A DNA stretch of 64,000 bases from Bacteroidota bacterium. GTDB taxonomy: Bacteria > Bacteroidota > Bacteroidia > AKYH767-A > OLB10. The stretch is from the NCBI GenBank assembly GCA_016714005.1, contig JADJOA010000008.1, positions 182,855 to 246,854 of the forward strand, written 5' to 3'. A program made the translations under genes and the position numbers. Of this stretch, positions 31,308 through 41,916 are shown one piece after another (the first letter of the stretch is position 1; every line of letters starts with the position of its first letter). The notes beneath the pieces were generated by a model. The model saw only the letters and a list, made by a program, of their open reading frames with translations. It was not told the DNA's origin and did not search any database.

Positions 31308-32696
31308 ATGGCATACGATTTAATTGTAATAGGAAGCGGTCCAGGAGGATATGTAGCTGCAATACGAGCATCGCAATTAGGAATGAAAACTGCAATTGTT
31401 GAGCGCGAAAATCTGGGTGGTATATGTTTGAACTGGGGATGTATTCCTACCAAAGCATTATTAAAAAGTGCATCGGTTTTTGAGTACTTACAACATGCCG
31501 ATGACTACGGAATTACTGTTAGCGGAGGCTCGCCCGATTTTAGCAAAGTTATTGCGCGCAGCCGTGGTGTTGCCGATGGAATGAGCAAAGGAGTTCAGTT
31601 CCTGATGAAAAAAAATAAGATTGACGTTATTAACGGTCATGCAAAATTGCTTGGCGGAAAAAAAATAGAAATTACTGCTGCTGACGGAAGCAAAACAATA
31701 CAGGAAGCACCACACATTATTCTTGCAACAGGAGCACGCTCACGCGAGTTACCAAACCTAAAACAAGATGGTAAAAAGATTATAGGCTACCGCGAAGCAA
31801 TGTCTTTAGGCAACCAACCAAAAAGTATGGTAGTGGTTGGCAGTGGGGCTATAGGTAGCGAGTTTGCTTATTTTTATAATGCAATGGGCACAAAGGTTAC
31901 GTTGGTTGAGTTTATGCCCAATATAGTTCCGGTTGAAGACGAGGAAGTGAGCAAACAATTAGAACGTTCTTTCAAAAAAATTGGAATAACGGTAATGACA
32001 GAAAGCTCTGTAGAAAGTGTTGATACAAACAATAACGGATGCAAGGTGAAAATAAAAACAAAAAAAGGCGAAGAGTTTACAGATTGTGACGTTGTTTTAA
32101 GCGCAGTGGGTATAGCTGCTAATGTTGAAAACCTTGGGCTTGAAACTGCTGGTGTAATTACAGATAAAGGAAAGGTTTTGGTTAACGATTATTATGCAAC
32201 CAACATTCCGGGTATATACGCAATTGGAGATATTGTAAAAGGACAAGCATTGGCGCACGTTGCATCAGCTGAGGGAATTACTTGTGTGGAAAAAATTGCA
32301 GGTCATCATCCTGAACCTATCAACTATAATAACATACCCGGCTGCACTTACTGCTCACCCGAAATTGCCTCAGTTGGCTATACAGAGAAACAAGCAAAAG
32401 AGGCTGGCCATGAAATTAAGGTAGGTAAGTTTCCCTTCTCAGCCTCGGGCAAAGCAAAAGCCAATGGTGCATCTGAAGGATTTGTTAAACTAATTTTTGA
32501 TGCGAAGTATGGCGAGATATTGGGCGCACACATGATTGGCGCTAACGTTACAGAAATGATAGCCGAAGTAGTTGCAGCACGCAAGCTGGAAAGCACAGGG
32601 CACGAAATAATTAAAACTGTACATCTGCACCCAACCATGAGCGAAGCAGTTATGGAAGCTGCTGCTGCTGCCTATGGTGAGGTTATTCATTTGTAA
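31308..32696 (+). CDS. lpdA: Dihydrolipoyl dehydrogenase
   Basis: This is the E3 component of pyruvate/2-oxoglutarate dehydrogenase and glycine cleavage complexes, an FAD and NAD+ disulfide oxidoreductase. It has 462 residues in an intact frame. The N-terminal FAD motif is VIGSGPGGYVAAIRASQLG, the redox disulfide GGICLNWGCIPTKALL, and the NAD-binding motif VVVGSGAIGSEFAYFYNAMG. IYAIGDIVKGQALAHVASAE closes the FAD domain, and the C-terminal LHPTMSEAVMEAA has the catalytic His-Glu pair of the dimer interface. It is divergent from the PaaY-like gene. No other complex subunit is adjacent. Confidence 0.97.
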   Translation: MAYDLIVIGSGPGGYVAAIRASQLGMKTAIVERENLGGICLNWGCIPTKALLKSASVFEYLQHADDYGITVSGGSPDFSKVIARSRGVADGMSKGVQFLMKKNKIDVINGHAKLLGGKKIEITAADGSKTIQEAPHIILATGARSRELPNLKQDGKKIIGYREAMSLGNQPKSMVVVGSGAIGSEFAYFYNAMGTKVTLVEFMPNIVPVEDEEVSKQLERSFKKIGITVMTESSVESVDTNNNGCKVKIKTKKGEEFTDCDVVLSAVGIAANVENLGLETAGVITDKGKVLVNDYYATNIPGIYAIGDIVKGQALAHVASAEGITCVEKIAGHHPEPINYNNIPGCTYCSPEIASVGYTEKQAKEAGHEIKVGKFPFSASGKAKANGASEGFVKLIFDAKYGEILGAHMIGANVTEMIAEVVAARKLESTGHEIIKTVHLHPTMSEAVMEAAAAAYGEVIHL

Positions 32697-32761
32697 AAAT
32701 TTTTTCAGGAAGACATCTTTTTACGGAACTCCTTTTATAAAATTGCCAATCTATTTCACTT

Positions 32762-33441
32762 GTGAAGTTTAAAACAGGAACTCCGCTCTTATTTTTTTTA
32801 TTTTTTGCACTTAATTGCATCGCACAAAACGAAGCTTTTTATGGCGGTGCAAGAGTGGGTTACGGATACAGTGTTCCCACACAAGATGCAATTTACAACC
32901 AGGTTTTTAGAACCGGTTATGCCCCCACTTTCGGAATTATATTTGAGCAAAACAAAAATGAGAACCTCAATATTTGCGGGGGAGTGAATATTATTTACCG
33001 ATCGTACAAAAGCGATAATTATTTTATCCCTAACGTTGACCCAACATCATATGAATACAAAGGTTGGTCAAGCGATATTTATCTTTCATTACCAATTATT
33101 TTTAAATCGGGCGATGCTAATGGTCCGTACATTGGTATTGGAGCAGCGCCAGAATTTTCGTTTCGCAGGTTGCCAAAATAAGTTCAGCGCGTAAAAACAA
33201 AGTCTTTGACTCTACGCATTCTTTCCGCATATTCCAGCTTTCATTAATTGGAAAAATTGGCTACCAGCACAACATTAAACGCAAACACAAAGTATTTTTT
33301 GAACTAGAAGGCAATCAAGGAATGATACAACTTACAAATGATTTTGTTTCAAATCTGGGAAAGGGTGTTATTACTCGCTTTAACGGTAGTTTTATATTTG
33401 GTTACATGTACCAGATAAGCACCAATGGGCGTAAAAAGTAA
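32762..33441 (+). CDS. Outer-membrane beta-barrel-like protein, frameshifted
   Basis: The start is GTG at 32762, giving MKFKTGTPLLFFLFFALNCI followed by AQNEAF (signal peptide). Barrel-like strands follow (GGARVGYGYSVPTQDAI, LNICGGVNIIYRSYKS, IYLSLPIIFKSGDANGPYIG). A shift near 33175 replaces an early stop with KISSARKNKVFDSTHSF and then FQLSLIGKIGYQHNIKRKHK, ending FGYMYQISTNGRKK at 33441. It has about 225 residues. The PorT-like/OMP_b-brl_2 group is the likely class. The function is unknown. Confidence 0.72.
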
Positions 33442-33508
33442 GTTTACTTTTTAGCCTGAGTACGTTAATAAAAACTAATTTATTCATTTTGTCGTTAGAG
33501 TGATTACT

Positions 33509-33516
33509 TAGTTTTG
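33509..33516 (+). promoter_or_regulatory. Putative -7 promoter box for the leucine-rich-repeat gene
   Basis: TAGTTTTG matches TAnnTTTG and ends 5 bases before the ATG at 33522. A TTTG at 33488-33491 lies 17 bases upstream of the box, near the expected -33 position. If used, the transcript would be nearly leaderless. Confidence 0.4.
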
Positions 33517-33521
33517 TTTTA

Positions 33522-34125
33522 ATGAATAGATTAATTTTTATCGTTTGCTTTTTTTCTCTTCCCATTTTCCTTTTGCAGTGCACAGGAGTTGTGGGATGAT
33601 GATTCTTTAAAAAATCAAAAAGTATTCACCTCGATTAGCGAAGCATTACAAAACTCCGATTCTGTTTTCAGACTTGATTTAAGCAAACAAAAACTTACTG
33701 AAATTCCTGCCCAGGTTTTTCAACTAAAAAATTTAAGAGAACTGAAGGCTAATAAAAATAAAATAAGTTCAATTCCTGAGGCTATCGCCAATCTTAAACT
33801 CCTTCAATCACTTTCTTTAGAAAATAATAAACTTAAAGCAATTCCTCCTCAAATAGGAGAATTAAAAAATTTAAAGTACTTAATCTTAAACCGTAACCTT
33901 ATAGAAACAATACCACCCGAAATAGGTAAACTTTTTAATTTGGAGGATTTAGAGTTGTGGGATAATGAAATAAGTGTAATTGCCGATGACATTCGTTTTT
34001 GCAGCAGTCTAAAAGTACTTGAGTTGCGGGGCATCCTTTTTTCTGATGAGCAGCAAAGACACATTCATGACATCCTCCCTTACACCAAGGTTTACTTTTC
34101 GCCAAGTTGCAACTGTAAGAATTAA
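33522..34125 (+). CDS. Secreted leucine-rich-repeat protein, frameshifted in the signal peptide
   Basis: From ATG 33522 the protein reads MNRLIFIVCFFSLPIFLL, then a one-base shift near 33578 leads to SAQELWDDDSLKNQKVFTS. About five leucine-rich repeats of 23 residues follow (LRELKANKNKISSIPEAIAN, LQSLSLENNKLKAIPPQIGE, LKYLILNRNLIETIPPEIGK, LEDLELWDNEISVIADDIRF). They have the SDS22/bacterial pattern and probably form a short curved binding surface. It ends in a Cys-rich YFSPSCNCKN. The exported location is inferred from the N-terminus, and the partner is unknown. Confidence 0.8.
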
Positions 34126-34366
34126 ATAGTGAGGGGTGACATCACTGGCCTAATGAGTTTGTTCACACTTTTTAAATCGACTTCGTTAAAAACCAAATGC
34201 CTTTGGCGCTTTTCTCATATGGACATAGTTTTAATTTCACAAAAAATATGATTTTTCTTAATCTAAAATATTTAAAACTTTTTGTTGAAAAAATCGTATG
34301 CTTAAGAATAATGGATTGCAATACACTAGTTTTCTCTGCCCTTTTATTTAGTAGCAGCAACAATTA

Positions 34367-36602
34367 ATGAAAAGAGCACATAGCTTTATTCAAAAAATCT
34401 TCTACAGCTTTCCAGCTCAGCTTGCTGTAATGCTACTTAAAAAAAACCAGCTTTTACTTATTTACTGGCTTTTACTCATTGGTTTCGTTACAAGCATTAT
34501 AGGCAATCGTTTTGGCATTCCGTATCTTTTTTTAGATGCAGAGTATATGGGCACCGTGGGTTTTATTTCATTTTTTATAACTGGACTCGCCTTTGGTATT
34601 TTTTATATGGCATTTAACATTACCAGTTACATGCTTAACAGTTTTAGATTCCCATTTCTTGCATCATTGTATAAAACATTCGAAAAGTATTCGCTTAACA
34701 ACTCTGTAATTCCTGCTGTCTTTTATTTGGTTTATGTAATATGCGTTATAAGATTTCAAATGTTTTACCAGTTAAAATCATTTTTAGAATCTTTGTATTG
34801 CGTAGCGGGTTTAATTAGTGGAACAAGCATAGTAGTTTTTTTGACGATAAAATATTTCAGGCATACCAATAAAGATATTTACAAACTTTTTGGAGTTGCA
34901 TCGGCAGAAGATGAAAGCAAACGGGTACGCAAAATTTCACCCATAAGAGATTCTGAGTTGCGCAAAGCCGACAGAAAAATATGGCGGGTTGATACCTACT
35001 TGGTGTTTCCTTTTAAACAAAAAATTGTGCGCAGCACATCGCATTATAAATCGTTTATGCTCGAAAGTGTTTTCAGGCAAAACCATATTAATGCGGCAGT
35101 TTTGGAAATGATAATTTTTATCACTTTTATTTTGCTTGGGCTCTTTAGAGATTACGCCATTTTTAGGATACCGGCAAGCGCTAGTGTTTTGTTGCTTTTG
35201 CAATTATTATAATGATAGCAGGAGTATTCAGATTTTGGTTGCGCGCATGGGCAAACACACTTATTGTAAGTATTTTATTGTAATAAATTTTCTTTCAGGC
35301 TTTGAAATTTTTAATGTAAAAAACAAAGCCTATGGTCTATCAGTACAAAAACGATCCGGAGCCCTATACTTTTGAAAACCTCGGAAAACAAACTCACACA
35401 AGAGCGTTACAGCCAAGATTATTTAAACGGAAAACTTACACTTGAAAATTGGGCAAAAAATTCACCTGATACCAAAAAACCGAAATTAGTTTTACTCAAC
35501 GTTAGTGGTGGTGGTGTGCGGTCGGCACTTTATTCGGTAAAAACATTAACGGTAATAGACAGCGCCTTAAACGGAACATTTTTAGACCACGTGCATTTAA
35601 TAAATGGCTCATCGGGCGGAATGATAGGCGCAGCATACTACCGCGAACTGTATATGCGCTCAACCAACTTTCAAAAAGATTTGCAAATAAATAAAGATAT
35701 TTACCTAAAAAATATTTCAAAAGATTTATTAAACGCAACAGTATTTAGCTTTACGGTTAGCGATTTGCTTTTAAACTTTCAGCGCTTTACTTACCAAGAA
35801 CAAAGCTACCTTAAAGACAGAGCTTATGCTTTTGAGCAACAACTTAACGAAAACACAGGCTATGTTTTTGATAAAAGCTTGACGAGTACATGCTGCCCGA
35901 ATTAAAAGCACAAATACCCCGTATTATAGTATGCCCTACAATTATTAACGATGGCAGGGTGGCTATAATAAGTCCATTGCCAAGCTCTTATCTTCTTAAA
36001 AGCAAGTACAACAGTAAGTATAGCAATGCCGTGCCTGATGGGATAGAACTAAAATCTTTTTTCTCTGAGCACAACCCCGGTAACTTAAGATTTACATCAG
36101 CATTGCGAATGAATGCCTCATTCCCTTACATAATGCCATCAGCATCCTTGCCAAGTACCCCTTCTATTGAAGTGTTGGATGCGGGCATAAGAGATAATTA
36201 TGGCGTTGTAAACTCTTATCGTTTTCTTGTAACCTACAGCCAATGGATTAAACAAAACACATCAGGAGTAGTGATTGTGCAAATAAGAGACAACAATAAA
36301 AATGAGTACATAGAAACTTCTGACATTAAAACTATTTCAGAAAAACTTCTTTCGCCATTTAAAAACATAACCGGAAATTTTTTGCTGATGCAAGATTACC
36401 GTAACGACACCGACATGGAAAATCTTAAATCTATTTTTGGAGAAAGCCTGAGCTACATTAATTTTGAGATGACTCAAAACAGGAAAAAATATCTTTAAGC
36501 TGGCATCTTACCGAGCGTGAGAAACAATATGTAATTCAGCAGGCAAGCAGCCCCGATAACTTAAAAGAATTACAAAATTTAAAAACACTTTTATCACGAT
36601 AA
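34367..36602 (+). CDS. Membrane protein with C-terminal patatin-like phospholipase domain, several frameshifts
   Basis: The N-terminal half has at least four hydrophobic segments (LLIYWLLLIGFVTSIIG, MGTVGFISFFITGLAFGIFY, NSVIPAVFYLVYVICVI, MIIFITFILLGLFRDYAIF). Shifts near 35205 and 35290-35380 then lead to the patatin domain: oxyanion motif NVSGGGVRSALY, nucleophile GSSGGMIGAAYY (G-x-S-x-G), and after a shift near 35885 PRIIVCPTIINDGRVAII. The catalytic Asp is in LDAGIRDNYG (DAG in place of the common DGG). A last shift near 36497 gives the end WHLTEREKQYVIQQASSPDN at 36602. The total is about 740 residues. It is probably an inner-membrane acyl hydrolase with a cytosolic catalytic domain. 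Confidence 0.8.
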
Positions 36603-36637
36603 TTAATCCAATTTGAAATCTATAAACTGGTACAGGT

Positions 36638-37129
36638 TTAAACCCGTTTGTAGGTGGTTTCAGTTGCTTTGTCTGACTGCCCCTGTGGTGATACATTATA
36701 CGCAGTAATTATAATTTCATTTTCACTAACAATAGTTATTTCCGTCTTCCATCCCCAGCGCTCAAGATAACCTTTAACGCCATAAGTTCCAAAAACAGAA
36801 AACAACTTATCTTCCTTTGCACCTTGGGAAAACATTATTCCTGTTCCCATGTGAAAGCTGTCAACCCACGCACATTCAAATTTATCTTCTACAAAACTGT
36901 ATCCCATTATTGCCACACCTTCAAACTCCTTATCATCTAATTTACCTTTGTATTCATGCAAAATAAACCGCCCACCAAGTATTGCTTTAATAGTTCCCTG
37001 CATTGGAGATTCATCACTTAACTGACCGGGCTCAAACCATGTTTTTGTTATGCCATGCCAGTTGCCGCAAATTTTTTGGAGATTAAAATGTGTGCCGGCC
37101 TTAACCGATGTTTCAAAATTTTCCTGCAT
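36638..37129 (-). CDS. DUF1579-family protein
   Basis: This 163-residue protein has an intact frame. The body is a lipocalin-like beta-barrel pattern: LQKICGNWHGITKTWFEPGQ, GTIKAILGGRFILHEYKGKL, FEGVAIMGYSFVEDKFECAW, DSFHMGTGIMFSQGAK and WGWKTEITIVSENEIIITAY. This order (G-x-W, LGGRF, E-G-x-x-x-x-G-Y, W-x-D) is the DUF1579 signature. The function of the family is unknown. It lies 27 bases downstream of hutH on the same strand and may be co-transcribed. Confidence 0.85.
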   Translation of the reverse strand: MQENFETSVKAGTHFNLQKICGNWHGITKTWFEPGQLSDESPMQGTIKAILGGRFILHEYKGKLDDKEFEGVAIMGYSFVEDKFECAWVDSFHMGTGIMFSQGAKEDKLFSVFGTYGVKGYLERWGWKTEITIVSENEIIITAYNVSPQGQSDKATETTYKRV

Positions 37130-37156
37130 GATAATGATGTAATAGTTTAAAAATGA

Positions 37157-38653
37157 TTATAAATATTCCTCAATATTTAATTCCTCCAGAAACTTTTCTG
37201 ATAGTTTAATATCGGTATGCAAAATACGATCGTTAGAAAGTGGCGGAACTACTTTACGAAAATCAGCAAACAGCTTTTCTAATTTAATGGAAGATTTAAG
37301 TGGTTTACGAAACTCTATGCCCTGTGCAGCATTTAACAACTCAATAGCGAGTATTGTTTGCAGATTGTTTACAACACGCAGCAGTTTAGTTGCAGCATTA
37401 GCGCCCATACTTACGTGATCTTCCTGCCCATTGCTGCTAACAATACTATCAGCTGAAGCGGGCATACACAGTTGTTTATTCTGGCTTACAATTGATGCAG
37501 CGGTATATTGCGGAATCATCATACCTGAATTTAGCCCCGGGTTAGAAACCAAATAAAGCGGCAGCCCTCTTTGCCCACTGATAAGTAAGTATGTCCTTCG
37601 TTCGGAAATACTGCCAAGCTCACTTAAAGCCAATGCCATAAAATCAAGAGGTAATGCCAAAGGTTGTCCGTGAAAATTTCCGGCAGAAATTATTAAATCT
37701 TCTTCCGGAAAAATAGTGGGATTATCGGTAACAGAATTTATTTCGTTAAATAAAACCGATGCACAATAATTGATTGCGTCTTTACTTGCGCCATGCACCT
37801 GAGGTATGCAACGAAATGAGTAAGGGTCTTGTATATGTTTTTTTTTCCTGTTTGATGATTTGGCTGCCATCAAGCAAGGTTCTAAAGTTTAAAGCAGTTT
37901 GTATTTGTCCTGGGTGAGGTCTTATTTGTTGTATGAGATGATGAAAAGGTTCGGGTCTGCCATCATAAGCCTCAAGGGACAGTGCGCCAATTAAATCTGC
38001 AATTTGAGATAATTTTTGTGCCTTAAGTAAACAAAACACAAAATAGCTGCTCATAAACTGTGTGCCGTTGAGTAATGCCAGTCCTTCTTTAGATTTTAAC
38101 TTAATTGGTTGCCAGTTAAATTTTTTAAGCACATTGGCAGTAGGCATTTTTTATTTTCACAATAAACTTCGCCATACCCTAACAGCGGAAGACATAAATG
38201 CGCAAGCGGAGCCAAGTCGCCAGATGCTCCCAAACTTCCCTGCTCATAAACTACAGGATAAATTCCGTTATTGTAAAAATCAATAAGCCTTTGTACAGTA
38301 AGTAATTGCACACCACTGTTACCGTAAGCAAGCCCCTGTATTTTTAAAAACAACATTAAACGAACAATGTCGTGACTAACTTCGTTTCCGGTGCCGCAAG
38401 CATGGCTCATTACTAAATTCTCCTGCAATTGTTCAAGTTGGCTTGCGTCAATACTTTTATCATATAAAGAACCAAAACCCGTATTAATACCATAAATTGG
38501 TTTGCGGTGGGCAGCCATTTTGTTGTCTAAGTAAGTGCGGCAGTTTTCTATTCGCTTAATGGCTTCATCACTCAATACCAATTTGGTATTAGATGAAACA
38601 ACAGATTCAATTTTCTTAAAATCTATATGAGTAGATGAAATAGCGTGTGTCAT
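37157..38653 (-). CDS. hutH: Histidine ammonia-lyase, frameshifted
   Basis: This is the first step of histidine degradation, histidine to urocanate plus ammonia, in the cytoplasm. The YGINTGFGSLYD motif is at residues 54-65. The Ala143-Ser144-Gly145 triad that forms the MIO electrophile is in GSLGASGDLAPLAHL. The chain is broken near 38140 and near 37830. The other pieces (FNWQPIKLKSKEGLALLNGT, then PYSFRCIPQVHGASKDAIN, SAGNFHGQPLALPLDFMALA and SNGQEDHVSMGANAATK) are all in family order. The total is about 500 residues. hutI is at the other end of the window region, so histidine use is encoded in scattered genes. Confidence 0.95.
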
Positions 38654-38761
38654 AAATTTAAAAGTATGGTTGCAAAGAAAAACAAGTTTGGGAACTAAAA
38701 ACTACCTTGCTATAGAAAAATGGTAATGGTTAATTAAGATTAAAAAAAATGCTTTCAGAAG

Positions 38762-39304
38762 CTACCACTCATCCTTCTTTACCTTTGGTGCGGTAATAAC
38801 AGCCTTTTCCAAGTCGGCAGTTAGTTTCTTTGCCATTTCATCGGTTTGTGTAAGATAGCCAGCCCAATCAGTTTTGTAATATTGGTTTTTGGTATCCATC
38901 CATCTTTCGGCAGGGAAAGCAGACACCTGCTGCCAGTTGAAACTTGAAAGTATGTATCTGAATTTTCCTTCTTTACATTCAATGGTAAGCGTGTACATTA
39001 CATCACCTGCATCGGCAGCTACTTTTGTTTTTTTATCGGGCTGGTCAAAAATTTTATAGCGGGCCTTAATAACGAGTTTACCCTCTTCCGCATTTTTTTC
39101 TCTTATAACATTTGCCGGATTTTTATAAAAAGTGTTAGCCCATGCAAATGCGCGGTTATACAACTCGGCTTTGGTTACTCCAGCCACCTCAGTTACCTTT
39201 TTATAGGTAATAAGTTTTGATTCATCATCAACCGGAGGAGTGTTTTGTGCTTGTGAAAACACTGATATGAATAATACAGTACTTAATAGAAATAATTTTT
39301 TCAT
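38762..39304 (-). CDS. DUF4468-family secreted protein
   Basis: The signal peptide MKKLFLLSTVLFISVFSQAQ is followed by a TBP-like domain: GVTKAELYNRAFAWANTFYK, KNAEEGKLVIKARYKIF and DVMYTLTIECKEGKFRYILS. These three blocks are the DUF4468 signature common in Bacteroidota periplasmic proteins. The function is unknown. It has 180 residues in an intact frame and lies 34 bases upstream of the carboxypeptidase end on the same strand as its neighbours. Confidence 0.82.
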   Translation of the reverse strand: MKKLFLLSTVLFISVFSQAQNTPPVDDESKLITYKKVTEVAGVTKAELYNRAFAWANTFYKNPANVIREKNAEEGKLVIKARYKIFDQPDKKTKVAADAGDVMYTLTIECKEGKFRYILSSFNWQQVSAFPAERWMDTKNQYYKTDWAGYLTQTDEMAKKLTADLEKAVITAPKVKKDEW

Positions 39305-39338
39305 TGCAGGGATGGTTTTAAAAATGTAAAGAAAAGAA

Positions 39339-40944
39339 TTATCCTTTATTAACAGGAACCTTAATTTTTGTTCCGGCTTTTAGGCCTTTGGCGGCAACAG
39401 GATTTAATTTTTTAAGCTGCGTAACTGTTACACCATTTTGCAGGGCAATACTCCAAAGTGTATCGCCCTTTTTGTACGGTGTGGTACTTAAAATCTTTTT
39501 TCAAATCTTGTTTTGCGTAGTCAGGAGCCACGGATTTTTTTTCTTGTTGTTTAAGGGGTGCATTGTTTTCTTTTGATGCCGGAGTTATTTCAGCAGGGTT
39601 GCCGCACTCAGGCGCATCATCTTCGCATGCATCATAATTTTCAACTTCAACAACTTTAACAGGAACGGTTTTCTTTACATGCACAAGCACATACAACTTT
39701 TGCCCCTTTAAAACCTTTGTTCCTTTTATGTGGTTCCATTTTTTTAATTCGTTAACGGAGCAATCGTACTTGTCGGCTATTTCACTTAATGTTTGTCCGC
39801 TTTTAACTACATGCGGTTTTTTAACAATAGAAGTAATTGTTTTGTAAACGGTTTTTGTTACTGCAGGTTTTGGGGCAATGGCTTCAAGGCTTGCTATTGC
39901 AGTTCCGTCAGTATTTAAGTTCTGTGTTGAATCAATAGCGGCAAGTAAAGGCATATCGGGTTGATTACCCATTCGTCCGTAGCCAAGCATTTGAAAATAA
40001 TTGTTAAGCATATCAGCAACAATTCCATTACGTATTTGTGGGCTTGGCGCTCCAAGTGCAATAGCAACCAACCTATGGTTATTCTTTTTTGCGGTTGCTA
40101 CTAAACAAAAACGCGCGTTTCGTGTGTAGCCGGTTTTCAAACCATCCACTTCTTCGGGATATTGGATTACAAGTCCGTTATGGTTACGATACACAGCCGA
40201 GCCCTTGCCATGACTTACATCTGCATACCCGATATCGGTAATGTTTAAAATTTCATCGTATTTGATTAATTCGTTAGCAAGTAGCAATAAATCTTTGGGT
40301 GATGAGCTGTTATCCATTGCGCTGTAATCGCTTGGCAAGCCCGATGGGTTGGAGAAAAAAGTCTGTGTCATACCCAAATTAAAGGCTCTTTCGTTCATGC
40401 GTTTAACAAACACATCCACACTACCCGAAATATGTTTTGCGAGCATGCCGCAAGCTTCGTTGTTGGAAGGAATCATGGCAAGTTTGATTAACCCTTCAAC
40501 GGTGTACGTATGGTGTACGGTATATGTTTTTTTGCTTCTGCGGCTTTTCTTGTATTTGCGGGTAATGTTTATTTCGTCCTGCCAATCTATGTTACCGGCT
40601 TTTAATTCTTCAATTGCAATAAGCGCCACCATCATTTTGGTTAAGGACGCAACGGGGTAAGCATACCCCATGTCCTTTTCCCAAACAATTGTTTTTGTAG
40701 TAAAATCGTAAATCAATCCTGCACGAATCTGGCTTGCGTTTTCTTCGGACACCAAATTAGGTTGTAAGCTAATGGTGTAGTTAAAGTTGTTTTTAATTTC
40801 GGGTTCTTTGGTAACGGCAGTAGAATCATCGCCACCGGCAAAAGATTTAAAAAAGGAAACTATTAAAAGCGCCAATGGAATCATGCTCTTTGATTTAAAA
40901 GGGTTGCAAAAAGAAGAATGACAGTTTAAAACCATGTTTGGCAA
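39339..40944 (-). CDS. D-alanyl-D-alanine carboxypeptidase (S11) with two LysM domains, frameshifted at the end
   Basis: This is a periplasmic PBP5-type enzyme that trims the terminal D-Ala of peptidoglycan stem peptides. It has a signal segment (KSMIPLALLIVSFFKSFA), SxxK in PVASLTKMMVALIA, SxN in MIPSNNEACGMLAKH and KTG in DGLKTGYTRNARFC. A first LysM follows at HVVKSGQTLSEIADKYDCS. A second LysM begins KYHTVQKG, and there a shift near 39480 hides the proper continuation DTLWSIALQNGVTVTQLKKL, which ends KIKVPVNKG at 39339. The LysM pair should hold it on glycan strands. Fusion of S11 to C-terminal LysM repeats is unusual, since S11 enzymes normally end in an amphipathic anchor. Confidence 0.9.
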
Positions 40945-41156
40945 GTTTACCTATTATGCTTGTTTGTTTTTATAAATGGGTTGCATCTATTTTACACAAC
41001 GCTATGTTAATATACGAAGAGATAGCTTTAACGTTACTTTAATGATTAAATTTTACATGCCTAAAGATAAGTTAAGTGTTAATAGAATAAAAGTACATCG
41101 GTTGTTAGAATCTAAACTACATAGCTGAAAAATGATACAATTCTTACAGAACGCAC

Positions 41157-41828
41157 TCACAGCAAGGCTTCGGAAAGGACTAAGTCCTGCGGGTAGGTTA
41201 TTTTAATGTTGGATTCTTCGCCTTTTGTAATGAAGATTTTATGTCCGCAAAATTCCATGAGCGAGGCTTCGTCAGAAAAGTTGAGCGGAATATTTTTTTG
41301 GGCGCAACTTTCAAAAGCGGTTTGTAATTCGGATGTTTTAAATACCTGCGGTGTTTGCACAGCTTTTAACAGGTTTCTGTCAATGGCTTTGCTTTCGTTA
41401 GCATTAACCATACGCACAGAATCTTTTACGTCAATTACAGGCACTGCATTTCCCTTAAGAGCAGCAACTTCAAATAGGTTTGATATAAGTTTTTTTGAAA
41501 CCAATGGGCGCGCAGCATCGTGTACAGCTACTAAGCTTGTTTTGTCAGTTACAGTTTTTAATCCGTTGAAAACAGATTCGCTTCTTGTATTACCTCCGTT
41601 TGCAAGCTGGTGTTTAACTGTAAAGTTATGTTGGGTGCAAAGTTTTTTCCACTGCCCGTGCAACGACTCGTGCAGGACGATGATGATTTCCGTTTGACCA
41701 TCATCTAACTTTAAAACTGAATGCATTAATACCGGTAAGCCTTTCAGTAATAGAAATTGCTTCGGTAGTTCTGTATTCATTCTGCTGCCTGTGCCGCCTG
41801 CAACAATTATGGCTGTGGTTGTTATCAA
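41157..41828 (-). CDS. ispD: 2-C-methyl-D-erythritol 4-phosphate cytidylyltransferase
   Basis: This is the third enzyme of the MEP isoprenoid pathway, transferring CMP to methylerythritol phosphate. It has 223 residues in an intact frame. The nucleotide-binding AIIVAGGTGSRMNTELPKQF motif opens the protein, VAVHDAARPLVSKKLI holds the metal-binding Asp, and VKDSVRMV and LLKAVQTPQVFKTSEL follow in family order. It lies 88 bases downstream of queA, with a hairpin between them. It is the only MEP-pathway gene seen here. Confidence 0.94.
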   Translation of the reverse strand: MITTTAIIVAGGTGSRMNTELPKQFLLLKGLPVLMHSVLKLDDGQTEIIIVLHESLHGQWKKLCTQHNFTVKHQLANGGNTRSESVFNGLKTVTDKTSLVAVHDAARPLVSKKLISNLFEVAALKGNAVPVIDVKDSVRMVNANESKAIDRNLLKAVQTPQVFKTSELQTAFESCAQKNIPLNFSDEASLMEFCGHKIFITKGEESNIKITYPQDLVLSEALL

Positions 41829-41856
41829 TTTTTTTTGAGGATGGTAATTAATGGCA

Positions 41857-41889
41857 AACCCGCCTTGTTACATAATTACAAAGCGGGTT
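41857..41889 (-). terminator. Hairpin between queA and ispD
   Basis: On the minus strand, AACCCGC pairs with GCGGGTT (7 bp) and the inner TTGT/ACAA extend the stem around a short loop. It lies just after the queA stop codon. Only a short T stretch follows, so termination may be partial, or it may act as an mRNA 3' stabiliser. Confidence 0.5.
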
Positions 41890-41916
41890 CAAAAATAATT
41901 TTTTGTTTAATGCAGG

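Noticed and set aside
34126..34366. Minus-strand frame of 63 codons (34172-34363) in the gap before the patatin gene
   Set aside because: It has no family resemblance, no neighbouring signal and a composition typical of chance AT-rich frames.
37157..38653. Three adjacent short genes with ammonia-lyase similarity
   Set aside because: The pieces are consecutive parts of one hutH in shifted frames. Order and motifs are complete.
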